Below, piece by piece: positions 36,689 through 45,662 of a stretch of 64,000 bases of DNA. Under the pieces are notes generated by a model. It was given only the letters and a program-made list of their open reading frames with translations, was not told the origin of the DNA and did not search any database. The stretch comes from Oscillospiraceae bacterium (GTDB lineage Bacteria; Bacillota; Clostridia; Oscillospirales; Ruminococcaceae): NCBI GenBank assembly GCA_022835495.1, contig BQOK01000001.1:2666001-2730000 (forward strand). Reading direction: 5' to 3'. The translations under genes and the position numbers were made by a program. The stretch's first letter is position 1; each line of letters starts with the position of its first letter.

Positions 36689-38017
36689 TTACTCCTCCAA
36701 AACCGATCCGTACAGATCGTACAGATCGCTCTCCTCAATATACACTTTGTAAAATTCGCCAGGATATAACGTTTTGTCGCTTTTTACACACACATTTCCG
36801 TCGATCTCGGGGGCGTCGGCCGCCGAACGGCACAGGTACAAACCGCTCTCCTCATCCACCCCGTCGCAGATCACCTCGAGGGTGCGGCCCACCTTTTGGG
36901 CCAGGGCCCCGGCGCTGATCTCTGCCTGGATACGCATAATGGCGTCGGCCCGGCGCTGCTTTTCCTCTTCCGGCACCTGATCCGGCAGGGCGGCGGCCAC
37001 CGTGTCCTCTTCGGGGCTGAAGGCAAAGCAGCCAAGCCGATCGAACTTCGTCTGCCGCACAAAGCGGCACAGCTCGTCGAACTCGGCCTCGGTTTCCCCC
37101 GGGTAGCCCGCGATCAGGGTGGTGCGCAGGGTGATGCCGGGCACGCCGGCACGCAGCCGGGCAATGGCGCTCTCCACCACCGCCCGGTCCCCCCGGCGGT
37201 TCATGGCTTTCAAAATACGGTCGCTGCAATGTTGGATGGGCAGGTCCAGATACGGCACCACCTTTTCATTGCGGCGCAGCGCGGCAATGAATTCATCCGT
37301 GACGCGCTCGGGGTAAGCGTACAGGATGCGGATCCAGCGGATTCCCTCCACCCGGTTCAGCTCGTCCAGCAGCTCGCAGATGCTGTTTTTGCCCCAGTCG
37401 CTGCCGTAGGCGGTGGGATCCTGCGCCACCAGCACCAGCTCCCTGACCCCTTCGCCTGCCAGCCACCGGGCCTCGGCCACACAGTCGGCCAGCGGGCGGC
37501 TGCGCAGCGGGCCCCGGATCAGCGGGATGGCACAGTAATGGCAGCGGTTGTTGCAGCCCTCGGCGATCTTTAAGTAAGCGTAGTGGGCAGGGGTGCTGAT
37601 GACCCTCTTGCCTCCCAGGGGCAGGTCTGTCTTGGGGCCATAGCATTCCTGCGGGCAGGCGGCAGGCCCCGCAAGCCGCTCCAGGATGGCGGGCAGCGCG
37701 GTGTTGGAGCCGATGCCCACCACCGCGTCCACCTCGGGTATTTCCTTCCGGATCTCGGCCTGGTAGCGCTCGGCCAGGCAGCCGGTCACCACTACCTTGA
37801 GCGCCGGGTTGTGCTGCTTGTGGGCGCAGGCGTCCAGAATGTTCTCAATGGCCTCGGCCTTTGCACTCTCAATAAAGCCGCAGGTGTTCACGATGATCAC
37901 GTCCGCCTCGGCCAGATCGGCGGTGGTGGTGTGCCCTGCTTTCAGGAGCGCGTGGCACATCACGTCCGCGTCCACCTGGTTTTTGGGGCACCCCAGCGAG
38001 ATAAGGGCGATCTTCAA
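36689..38017 (-). CDS. rimO: Ribosomal protein S12 methylthiotransferase
   Basis: Radical-SAM enzyme that adds a methylthio group to an Asp of ribosomal protein S12. 442 residues: N-terminal MTTase domain with cluster Cys residues in SLGCPKN, NTCGFIESAK and VTGCLAER; radical SAM domain with CNNRCHYC; C-terminal TRAM domain. SLGCPKNQVDAD and CGFIESAK separate RimO from MiaB/MtaB. The start is TTG 38017, eight bases after AAGGAG. It follows recX after a hairpin and precedes pgsA. Confidence 0.95.
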   Translation of the reverse strand: MKIALISLGCPKNQVDADVMCHALLKAGHTTTADLAEADVIIVNTCGFIESAKAEAIENILDACAHKQHNPALKVVVTGCLAERYQAEIRKEIPEVDAVVGIGSNTALPAILERLAGPAACPQECYGPKTDLPLGGKRVISTPAHYAYLKIAEGCNNRCHYCAIPLIRGPLRSRPLADCVAEARWLAGEGVRELVLVAQDPTAYGSDWGKNSICELLDELNRVEGIRWIRILYAYPERVTDEFIAALRRNEKVVPYLDLPIQHCSDRILKAMNRRGDRAVVESAIARLRAGVPGITLRTTLIAGYPGETEAEFDELCRFVRQTKFDRLGCFAFSPEEDTVAAALPDQVPEEEKQRRADAIMRIQAEISAGALAQKVGRTLEVICDGVDEESGLYLCRSAADAPEIDGNVCVKSDKTLYPGEFYKVYIEESDLYDLYGSVLEE

Positions 38018-38056
38018 ATCCGTTTCTCCTTATGGTAAAGTTGGTAAATTCAAAGC

Positions 38057-38092
38057 AAAGGGCGGAGGGCCGTTTCCAGCTCTCCGCCCTTT
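38057..38092 (-). terminator. Hairpin between recX and rimO
   Basis: A perfect 11-bp stem AAAGGGCGGAG / CTCCGCCCTTT (38057-38067 with 38082-38092). On the minus strand it is followed by GCTTTG, a weak T tract, so termination is probably partial. Confidence 0.5.
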
Positions 38093-38138
38093 ATTGTAGC
38101 ACGCTTGGGGGGCAAATGTCCAGCGCGGCCCCGCGCCC

Positions 38139-38795
38139 TCACTCCCCCTCGCCGGGGTTCTCCTGCTGCCAGCGCTCAATGGCCGCCCGCGCGTCCCGCA
38201 GCGAAAAGCCCCGCCGCGCCAGGGCGGCCAGCACGTTTTCCCGCTTGCCCTCGGCCAGCCTGCGGCCATAGCTTTTTTCCACAAGCCGCAGGGCCGCCGC
38301 CGCGTCGGGCGGCAGCTCCTCCCCGCCGCACACCGCGTCCTCGTAAAATTCAGCCAGCACCGCGTCCACAGTGGCGCGGTCCACGCCTTTTTCCGCCAAA
38401 TGCCGGGCGATCTGGCTGCGGGACTTGTTCTGCCCCAGCAGATATTTCGCCCTGTGCCGGGCAAAAGCCTCGTCGTTCAACAGGCCCAGCTCGCCCATTT
38501 TCGCCACCGCCGCAGCCGCAGAGTGAGGGTCAAATTTCAGGCAGAGCTTGTCGTACAGTTCGCCCGAGGCGTAGTCCCGCAGCGAGAGATACTGCAGCGC
38601 CTTATCCTTTGCCTTGCGGGTGTCGCTTTTGGCCCGCAGCTCGTCCAGCTCGGCTGGCTCAAACTCCCGGCCCTCCGCAAGACGCTCCGCAAAAAAGGTC
38701 TCGCTGTCCACGCTGAACAAAAATTCTTCCCCGCAGAACAGGGCAAAGCGCCCGCGTTTTGTCTGGCTGATGCGGGTGACCGTGATCGTTTCCAC
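38139..38795 (-). CDS. recX: RecX regulatory protein
   Basis: A 218-residue all-helical modulator that binds RecA filaments. It shows the three-helix RecX repeats: ALQYLSLRDYASGELYDKL, LNDEAFARHRAKYLLGQNKS and the C-terminal ALARRGFSLRDARAAIERW. The start is GTG 38795, six bases after the recA stop, with no strong ribosome site of its own, so translation is coupled to recA. The N-terminal 60 residues form the extra domain common in firmicute RecX. Confidence 0.92.
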   Translation of the reverse strand: METITVTRISQTKRGRFALFCGEEFLFSVDSETFFAERLAEGREFEPAELDELRAKSDTRKAKDKALQYLSLRDYASGELYDKLCLKFDPHSAAAAVAKMGELGLLNDEAFARHRAKYLLGQNKSRSQIARHLAEKGVDRATVDAVLAEFYEDAVCGGEELPPDAAAALRLVEKSYGRRLAEGKRENVLAALARRGFSLRDARAAIERWQQENPGEGE

Positions 38796-38801
38796 GCCCG
38801 G

Positions 38802-39953
38802 TTAATCTTCCACCATGATGTCCAGATCGTCCTCGCTGGCCTTGGCCGCCTTTGCGGCGGGTGCCGGCGCGGGGGCAGCCACCGGGGCAACGCCGCCCTT
38901 GATGGGCTTTTTGCCGGCGGCCAGCAGCTTGTCGGCGTTGGCGCGCACCTGGGCCTCGATCTCCTCCATCAGTTCAGGGTGCTCTTTCAGGTAGATCTTG
39001 GCGTTGTCGCGGCCCTGGCCAAGGCGGGTTTCGCCGTAGTTGAACCAGGCGCCGCTCTTCTGCGCAATGCCCAGCTTGACGGCCAAATCCAGCACCTCGC
39101 CCACCTTGCTGATGCCCTCGCCGAACATGATGTCGAACTCGCCTTCCTTAAAGGGAGGCGCAACCTTGTTTTTGACCACCTTGGCCCGGGTGCGGTTGCC
39201 GATAAACTGGCCGCTGGAATCCTTCAGGCCCTCGATCCGCCGCACGTCGATGCGCACGCTGGAATAATACTTCAGCGCGCGGCCGCCGGCAGTGACCTCC
39301 GGGTTGCCATACACAATGCCCACCTTTTCGCGCAGCTGGTTGATGAAAATACACACGGTGCCGGTCTTGCCGATCACGCCGGTGAGCTTGCGCAGGGCCT
39401 GGCTCATCAGGCGGGCCTGCAGGCCCACATGGGAGTCGCCCATTTCGCCCTCGATCTCGGCGCGGGGCACCATGGCAGCCACCGAGTCAATGACAATGGC
39501 GTCGATGGCGCCGCTGCGCACCAGCGCTTCACAGATCTCCAGCGCCTGTTCGCCGGTGTCCGGCTGGCTCACCAGCAGGCTGTCGATGTCCACACCCAAA
39601 GCCCGGGCGTACACCGGGTCCAGCGCGTGCTCCACGTCGATAAAGGCCACCTCGCCGCCGGCCTTCTGCGCCTCTGCCAGCACATGCAGCGCCAGGGTAG
39701 TTTTGCCGCTGGATTCAGGGCCGTAAACCTCGATCACGCGGCCGCGGGGCATGCCGCCTACCCCCAGCGCAATATCCAGCGACAGGCTGCCGGTGCTGAT
39801 GGCGTCCACCTGCATGGCCACGTTGGCGCCCAGCTTCATCACGGCGCCCTTGCCGAACTGCTTTTCGATCTGTGCCAGGGCGGTTTCCAGCGCGTCTTTT
39901 TTGTCCCCGGCCGCCTTGCGCTCGGGGGAGGGGATGGGTTTCTTTTCTGCCAT
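38802..39953 (-). CDS. recA: RecA recombinase
   Basis: DNA-dependent ATPase for homologous recombination and SOS induction. 383 residues: Walker [10 protein letters not shown], the [14 protein letters not shown] signature, Walker B region IDSVAAMVP and the L2 loop. The C-terminus ends with an Ala/Pro-rich segment and an acidic tail ([10 protein letters not shown]) that normally moderates DNA binding. The ATG 39953 has AAGGAG 12 bases upstream, a little far, but no other start is in frame. The promoter upstream carries a long dyad. Confidence 0.97.
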   Translation of the reverse strand: MAEKKPIPSPERKAAGDKKDALETALAQIEKQFGKGAVMKLGANVAMQVDAISTGSLSLDIALGVGGMPRGRVIEVYGPESSGKTTLALHVLAEAQKAGGEVAFIDVEHALDPVYARALGVDIDSLLVSQPDTGEQALEICEALVRSGAIDAIVIDSVAAMVPRAEIEGEMGDSHVGLQARLMSQALRKLTGVIGKTGTVCIFINQLREKVGIVYGNPEVTAGGRALKYYSSVRIDVRRIEGLKDSSGQFIGNRTRAKVVKNKVAPPFKEGEFDIMFGEGISKVGEVLDLAVKLGIAQKSGAWFNYGETRLGQGRDNAKIYLKEHPELMEEIEAQVRANADKLLAAGKKPIKGGVAPVAAPAPAPAAKAAKASEDDLDIMVED

Positions 39954-40038
39954 AGCTAAACACTGCTCCTTACATGCCGGCGGCAGCCGCGTTGAAGGCC
40001 CAGGGGCCCGGCCGCCGCCCAAATGATCTTTCCTGTTT

Positions 40039-40082
40039 ATTATACACGATTTCGCCGCATTTTACAACCTTTAGTTGTAAAA
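40039..40082 (-). promoter_or_regulatory. recA: recA promoter with overlapping inverted repeat
   Basis: Minus-strand TTGTAA (40067-40062), 17 bp, TATAAT (40044-40039). The -35 lies inside a perfect inverted repeat TTTTACAAC-5-GTTGTAAAA (40060-40082). Position and symmetry suggest a repressor operator, and SOS control by LexA would be natural, though the half-site differs from the Bacillus CGAAC-N4-GTTCG box. Confidence 0.65.
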
Positions 40083-40100
40083 ACTTCTTAAAAGACCGTT

Positions 40101-40970
40101 TTAAAGGTCAATTTCCGTTTTCTGACCCAGAACGACCCGATCGTTTCCGGAAAGATCCTGGCGGCACTTCACGTTTTGGTACCCCGCCGCCAGCAATAGC
40201 TGCTGCACCGCCGCACCCTGCTGCCAGCCGATCTCAAAGGCCAGCCAACCGCCGGGCGCCAGCGCGGGCTGGTAGGCAGGCGCGATGTGCCGGTAAAACG
40301 CCAGGCCCTCCCCGGGGGCGTACAGCGCCTCCCGCGGCTCAAAGCTGAGTTCCGGCGCAAGGAGGGCAAGCTCGGCTTCTGTGACATAGGGCGGGTTCGC
40401 CAGGATCAAATCCAGCCCACCGGGGGCGAGCTGCGCCTCAAAGCCGAACACATCCCCCTGCACCGCACGCAGGGCCGGGGCCCCGGTGCTGCTGCCCGGC
40501 AGCGCCGAGGCGGCGTTTTTTTGCAGCCAGTGAAACGCTTCCGGGCTTTTTTCCAGCGCTGTCACCCTTGCGCCGGGCACGAGGCGTTTCAGCCCCAGCC
40601 CCACGCAGCCGCTGCCGGCGCACAGGTCCAGCACCGCGGGCTCCGGTTTTCCCGCCAAAAGTCGGGCGCCTGTTTCGCACAGCAGCTCGGTGTCCGCCCG
40701 GGGCACAAGCACCCCCGGCCCCACCTGCAGTTCAAAATCCAAAAAGGGCCACCGGCCCGCAAGGTATTGCAGCGGTTCCCGCGCGGCGCGGCGTTGGGCA
40801 AGCTCGCTCAGGCGGGCCTGCTCGCCCCCGGTGAGAGGTTCCTCGCGCCAGCGCCAATCCCTGCCCGCGGCAAGTTCCATCAGAACGCCCGCGTCAAACG
40901 CGGCGTCGGGCACACCCGCCTGCAAAAGCAGGTCGCGCACGCCGCGAAAAGCCTCCCGGCTCTTCACCAT
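40101..40970 (-). CDS. prmC: Release factor glutamine methyltransferase
   Basis: SAM-dependent N5-methylation of the GGQ glutamine in peptide-chain release factors. 289 residues: N-terminal helical domain (REPLQYLAGRWPFLDFEL), SAM-binding motif VLDLCAGSGCVGLG, and the catalytic ILANPPYV. The ATG overlaps the last seven bases of the DUF1385 gene. A DUF1385-prmC pair is a regular firmicute arrangement. prfA is not in the window. Confidence 0.94.
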   Translation of the reverse strand: MVKSREAFRGVRDLLLQAGVPDAAFDAGVLMELAAGRDWRWREEPLTGGEQARLSELAQRRAAREPLQYLAGRWPFLDFELQVGPGVLVPRADTELLCETGARLLAGKPEPAVLDLCAGSGCVGLGLKRLVPGARVTALEKSPEAFHWLQKNAASALPGSSTGAPALRAVQGDVFGFEAQLAPGGLDLILANPPYVTEAELALLAPELSFEPREALYAPGEGLAFYRHIAPAYQPALAPGGWLAFEIGWQQGAAVQQLLLAAGYQNVKCRQDLSGNDRVVLGQKTEIDL

Positions 40971-41896
40971 GCGGCCCCTTCGGGGGTTTCGGGCAGCACG
41001 GGGGTCACGGCGGCAATGGCCACCTCGATCATCGAGTCGTCCGGTTCAAAGGTGGTAAGCCGCTGAAGCCACAGCCCCGGCGCGCTGATGATCCTTGTAA
41101 ACAGGTTGTCGTACCGCCCCGCCAGCTTGATGAATTCATAACTGATGCCCATGAGCAGCGGCAGGAGCAAAAGCTTCAGCACCACCCGCAGGCCGGTGCT
41201 GGTCCAGGGCAGCACGCTGAACAGCACGATGCTGACAATGAGCACCAGGATCAAAAAGTTGGTGCCGCACCGGGGGTGGAAGCGGCTCTTGGTGCGCACG
41301 TTTTCCACCGTGAGCGGCTCGCCCGCCTCGTAGCAGGCAATGGTCTTGTGCTCCGCGCCGTGGTACTCAAACACCCGGTGGATCTCTTTCATGCGGGTGC
41401 ACAGGAACAGGTACCCCACGAACAGCGCCAGCTTAAGCGCCCCCTCCACCACCACCTTTAAGCCGCCCAGCGGCAAAAAGCGGTCGATCAGCCCCACAAT
41501 GGCGGTGGGCAGCACCAGAAACAGCACAATGGCCAGCAGGCCGCCGCACACCGCCGCCAGCGCCAGCAAAAAACTCTGCAGGCGGGGGCCAGCGTGCGCC
41601 TCCAGCCATTTGTCAAATTTTGATTGCTCGGCCTCGTAATCCTCCCCCATGCTGATCTCGGCCGAGTGCATCAGGTAGCGGTAGCCCAGCACCAGGTTTT
41701 CAATCATGTTGGCGGCCCCCCGCACCAGCGGGATTTTTTGCCAGGGGTGGCGTTTCACCTGGTCGTAGCTCAGGTCGATCAAGCCGTCCGGCTTGCGCAC
41801 CGCCACGCAGATCTTTTCGGGGCCGCGCATCATGATGCCCTCCATGAGAGCCTGCCCGCCCACGCTGGTCTTGAAACATGCCTTTGGTTTTTCCAT
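40964..41896 (-). CDS. DUF1385 (YqhQ-like) membrane protein
   Basis: A 310-residue protein of the DUF1385 family with the opening VGGQALMEGIMMRGPEKICV and LVRGAANMIENLVLGYRYLM. About four membrane helices lie between residues 105 and 250, and a conserved EYHGAEHKTIACYEAGEPLT block follows. The biochemical role is not known. ATG 41896 follows AGGAAAAA, nine bases after the GT-C gene, so it belongs to the same transcript as the two-component genes upstream. It overlaps prmC. Confidence 0.9.
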   Translation of the reverse strand: MEKPKACFKTSVGGQALMEGIMMRGPEKICVAVRKPDGLIDLSYDQVKRHPWQKIPLVRGAANMIENLVLGYRYLMHSAEISMGEDYEAEQSKFDKWLEAHAGPRLQSFLLALAAVCGGLLAIVLFLVLPTAIVGLIDRFLPLGGLKVVVEGALKLALFVGYLFLCTRMKEIHRVFEYHGAEHKTIACYEAGEPLTVENVRTKSRFHPRCGTNFLILVLIVSIVLFSVLPWTSTGLRVVLKLLLLPLLMGISYEFIKLAGRYDNLFTRIISAPGLWLQRLTTFEPDDSMIEVAIAAVTPVLPETPEGAAW

Positions 41897-41905
41897 CTGT
41901 TTTTC

Positions 41906-43774
41906 CTATTCTCCTTGGCCCGGAAGGTCCAGCCTTACCAGGGCGCCGTTTTGAATTTCGTACGCAGCGCCGGGCCGGAGCGCCCGGCCCTCGCTGTCTG
42001 TAAAACCGCACTCCGCGAGCAGGCCCCCGGAATCCGGTGCACACCAAACATTAGTATACCGCTGATTTGTGAGCAAATCTTGAAGGGCCGCCGCAAAATC
42101 CCCATATTCCACAGGATTTAGGGAAAGGGTTCCCGCCGGTGCAAAAAAATACTTGAACAGCCGGGAGGAATGACCCCAGGCGGGCTGCTCCGTCAAAATG
42201 GCCACCCGGTTTTCGCTCCGCCCCAGCACCGCTGCGGCCCCTGCACATTCGGCCTCATACTGCCCGTACTCCGCGTACCAGCCAGGTTGGCTACCGGCCA
42301 GCTGTGCAGTATAGCCAACCGGCGTCAGCCGGCTGAAAGCGCCCCAGCCAAAGGTGACTGCCAGCGCCAATGCAGCTGCCGCGCCCTGCCAACAGCGGCC
42401 AGGCCGCCACAGGCGCCGCAGCTGCGGCGCCAGAACTGCGGCTGCCAGCATTCCCATGGCCAGCGGCATGGGCATGATATAGCGGTGATAGGCCGAGAGC
42501 TCCGCCCCTTCCCAATCCTCGAACAGGTACAGGTAGGAATAGCACAACATGACCGCGTAGGCCAAAAAACAAGCGGTAAGCAGCCCGAACATCGCCAGGA
42601 TGTGCCCCCGGCGGGCAGGCTGCCAGCGCGCCGCCAGCACCGCCAACAGCCACACTGCCGCCAAAAACACCAGGGCGGAAAGGCCAAAATGGGCCTGATT
42701 CATTGCCTCCGTGCAGAAATATTCCAGATAGTGCATCACTACCGGGCGCACCCTGGGTCCAAAGCTGAAAAACTCTTTCAAATTTGCGGCGCTGTACGCA
42801 CCGGGCGCATCCTGGGTAAAATAAGAACTGGTATGCTTGAGCGCACACAGCAGCCTCCAACTGCCCCAAAACGCAAAGGGTGCGGCCACCGCCACCAGTG
42901 CTGTGAGCGCTGTGATCGGCTTGTGCAGCGCCGTCCACAGCGGTTTTGCCCATAAAAGAAGCACCGCGGCCAGTCCAAACACCGCGTACATAGGGCCGGT
43001 ACTCTTGGCGATCATGAGCAGCGAAAGGGCCATGCTGACCCCTGCGGCGTCCAGCAGCCGGGGCTCGCGCGCCTGCCAGGCCGTGACCAGCGTATACCCC
43101 AGCAGCAGGCCCATGACCGCTTCGGCGGAGAGCGAATATGTATAAAATTTTGTGAACCAGGCGGGCAGGCCAAGAAGCAGCAGGCCGCCGCCCACCACCC
43201 ACAGGGCATTTTCCCACCAGCGGTTTTTCCACTGCGCCTCTTTCAGCAACGGCAGGGCCAGGGCCGCCGCCCACAAAAATTGGGCTGTGAACAGCATGGC
43301 ATGCCGAAAGGGCACGCCGATCTGCAAAAACACCGCCAACAACTGCACCCCCGGCGGGTAATCGGCAAAATCCGAGGCGCTTTCCAGCACATTTGGAAAA
43401 TGTTCCAGCCCGCACTGCTGGCGGGTGTAAAGGGCCCAGTGAGCCACATCGTCGAAATTGATCAGCCGCATATGGCCCGCACAGAAAAATGCGGCCGCTG
43501 CAGCCGCCAAAAATGCGGCCAGCGCGGGGCCTGCCAGTGCGCGCCAACGCAACGCGCCGCCCTCTTTCGCGCTTTTTATCCCCGCCAGCAGCACCAACGT
43601 CAAGGCCGCCGCCCCGACCAGGGGCAGGGCAAGGCTTTTATACCCCGCCCCGGTGCACAGGTAGGTCACAAGCACCGCGGCCAGCACCGTAAGGGGCAGG
43701 GTCTCGGCAAAACTGCGGCGCGCAAAGGCGGCCAAGCCAATCGCAGCTGCAAGCAGCAACAAAAGCGGTATCAC
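41906..43774 (-). CDS. GT-C-like polytopic membrane protein (tandem paralogue 2)
   Basis: A 622-residue integral membrane protein with about 12 helices (to about residue 470) and a soluble C-terminal domain. The first large loop carries INFDDVAHWALYTRQQCGLE, with an Asp pair placed as in GT-C glycosyltransferases, and later DYPPGVQLL. It is paralogous to the next gene over its full length, including the end (VWCAPDSGGLL). The start is taken as GTG 43774 after AAAGGAG. Likely a lipid-linked sugar transferase acting on the outer face; no specific family name is certain. Confidence 0.72.
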   Translation of the reverse strand: MIPLLLLLAAAIGLAAFARRSFAETLPLTVLAAVLVTYLCTGAGYKSLALPLVGAAALTLVLLAGIKSAKEGGALRWRALAGPALAAFLAAAAAAFFCAGHMRLINFDDVAHWALYTRQQCGLEHFPNVLESASDFADYPPGVQLLAVFLQIGVPFRHAMLFTAQFLWAAALALPLLKEAQWKNRWWENALWVVGGGLLLLGLPAWFTKFYTYSLSAEAVMGLLLGYTLVTAWQAREPRLLDAAGVSMALSLLMIAKSTGPMYAVFGLAAVLLLWAKPLWTALHKPITALTALVAVAAPFAFWGSWRLLCALKHTSSYFTQDAPGAYSAANLKEFFSFGPRVRPVVMHYLEYFCTEAMNQAHFGLSALVFLAAVWLLAVLAARWQPARRGHILAMFGLLTACFLAYAVMLCYSYLYLFEDWEGAELSAYHRYIMPMPLAMGMLAAAVLAPQLRRLWRPGRCWQGAAAALALAVTFGWGAFSRLTPVGYTAQLAGSQPGWYAEYGQYEAECAGAAAVLGRSENRVAILTEQPAWGHSSRLFKYFFAPAGTLSLNPVEYGDFAAALQDLLTNQRYTNVWCAPDSGGLLAECGFTDSEGRALRPGAAYEIQNGALVRLDLPGQGE

Positions 43775-43808
43775 CGGGTCCCTTCTCCTTTCTTTTTTGT
43801 TTGCGGGT

Positions 43809-45662
43809 TCAGTCCAGGCGCTCCAGCTCAAACCGCCCGTCCTGTGTTACGGCGTACACCGCGCCGGGCTCCAGCGGGGCGCCCAGCGCGTCCTTCATGC
43901 CATATGCCTCCAGGGTGGGCCCGCTTTCCGGCGCGCACCACACATAGTTGTAACCGGCTTCCACCAGAGCATTCTGCCAGGCCTCCCCGGCCTTTTCCCG
44001 GCTCCCGTACTGCGCCTCGGACCAGTTCAGGGTCTGCACGGGCAGCAAAAAATACTTGCGCAGCTGGTTTGGCCGGTCGGTGGCAAGGCCCTCGGTCACC
44101 AGCACCATGCGCGCGCGCTCCGGGGCATTGAGATCTTGCAGCACAGCGCCGCATTGCCGCCCGGCCTCCTCATACTGCTGCCGGTCGATGCCCTTTGCCG
44201 CCGCCTCATACCCGGCGGGCGTCCAGTAGGTCAGCGGGCCGGCACACACCAGCAGCGCCGCGGCGCAGCCCGCACAGATTGCTGCGCGCGGCCGTTTTTT
44301 CAACCCCTCCACCGTGCCCAGCACCGGTCCTAGGGCCAGCAGCAGCATGGCGGCGGGCAGCGGGGCCATATAACGGCTGAAAGAGTTCAGGCTCTCGGCC
44401 TCCCACTCATCGAAAAGATACACATAGGAATAGCATACCGACACCGCATACACCGCAAAGCATCCGGTGAGAGCTCCCAGCGCCGCACAAAAGCGCCGGG
44501 GCACGGCCGCGGGCCGGCGGCGGCGCGCCCAAAGCACCGCCAGCCATACCAGCATAACCACTCCCAAGGCGGACAGGCCAATGTGTTTGTTCAGCGGCTG
44601 AAGAAACAAACTTTTGATAAAATGGGGGATCACCTCGCCCGCCAGGCCCTCGCCCCGCAAAAACACTTTCACGTGCTGCCAGGTGTAGGCCGCGGGCGCG
44701 TCCTCTGTAAAATAGGAAACCGTGCCGTTTTGGGTGCACAGCCATTTCCAGCTGTACCAGAATATCAAAGGCAAGGCTCCAAAGGCGGCCCCCGCCGCCC
44801 AGCCACGCCGGCCTGCCTTGTATAGGGCCGGCCCCCACAGAATTGCCGCGCCCACCAGCCCAAAGCACAGATAGGCAAGGCCGGTGTTCTTAGCCAGCGC
44901 CAGCAGGCAAAGCGCCATGCAGGCCCCCAGCATCCGCAGCGCCTCCGGCCGCTCCATGCACTCCCAAGCCATGTACAGGGCATAGCCCAGCAGCAGCGCC
45001 ATCAGCGGCTCGGTCACCAGGCTGATGGTATAATAGCGGTTGTACAGCGCGGGAAACGCCAGCAGCGCGGTCGCTCCGCCCAACACCTGCAAACAATCCG
45101 GCAAGAACTTTTTGCGCCACCGCAGCCGCCCCAAGAGGGGCAGCTCCAGCGCAAACAGCAAAAGCAGGTTCGACCAATACAGCAGGGTCTTGGAAAAGGG
45201 CCGGCCCAAATGCAGAAAAATCCCCAGCAGCTGGCCGCCGGGCGGGTAATCGCCGTAGGTGCTGGCGATCTCAGCCGCGGTGGGAAAATGCTCCATAAAA
45301 CAGAGCTGCTTTGCGTTCAGCGCCCAGTGCACCAGATCGTCCAGGATCGCCATGCGCTGCGGCGCCACGCATACCCAGGCAATGGCCAGCGCTGCCGCCA
45401 GCGCTGCAAAGGCAGGGCTGAGCACCTCGCCCCAGCGCGCCGCAAGGCTGCCGGCCCGGGCGCGCCAAAGCAGCAGGCACAAAAGCCCGGCGCACACCAG
45501 CGCGGCCAGCGGCAGTGCAAGGCTTTTGTGGCGCAGCACCGTGCAGGCATAGGTCAGCAGGGCCGCCGCCAGCGCCGCCGGCGGCAGGGTTTCGGCGAAA
45601 TCCCGGTGCGCCAGCGCCGCCAGGGCCAGCGCCGCCGCCAAAAGAAGTATAAATGTGATCAA
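43809..45662 (-). CDS. GT-C-like polytopic membrane protein (tandem paralogue 1)
   Basis: A 617-residue membrane protein, about 12 helices and a C-terminal extracytoplasmic domain. It shares AILDDLVHWALNAKQLCFME and GDYPPGGQLLGIFL in the first loop and NYVWCAPESGPTLEAYG near the end with the downstream gene, so the two are tandem duplicates. The start is a TTG overlapping the histidine-kinase stop (TTGA), with GAGG upstream. Co-expression with a two-component system and a lipoprotein suggests a cell-envelope role. The Asp pair fits GT-C catalysis, which is inferred. Confidence 0.72.
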   Translation of the reverse strand: MITFILLLAAALALAALAHRDFAETLPPAALAAALLTYACTVLRHKSLALPLAALVCAGLLCLLLWRARAGSLAARWGEVLSPAFAALAAALAIAWVCVAPQRMAILDDLVHWALNAKQLCFMEHFPTAAEIASTYGDYPPGGQLLGIFLHLGRPFSKTLLYWSNLLLLFALELPLLGRLRWRKKFLPDCLQVLGGATALLAFPALYNRYYTISLVTEPLMALLLGYALYMAWECMERPEALRMLGACMALCLLALAKNTGLAYLCFGLVGAAILWGPALYKAGRRGWAAGAAFGALPLIFWYSWKWLCTQNGTVSYFTEDAPAAYTWQHVKVFLRGEGLAGEVIPHFIKSLFLQPLNKHIGLSALGVVMLVWLAVLWARRRRPAAVPRRFCAALGALTGCFAVYAVSVCYSYVYLFDEWEAESLNSFSRYMAPLPAAMLLLALGPVLGTVEGLKKRPRAAICAGCAAALLVCAGPLTYWTPAGYEAAAKGIDRQQYEEAGRQCGAVLQDLNAPERARMVLVTEGLATDRPNQLRKYFLLPVQTLNWSEAQYGSREKAGEAWQNALVEAGYNYVWCAPESGPTLEAYGMKDALGAPLEPGAVYAVTQDGRFELERLD

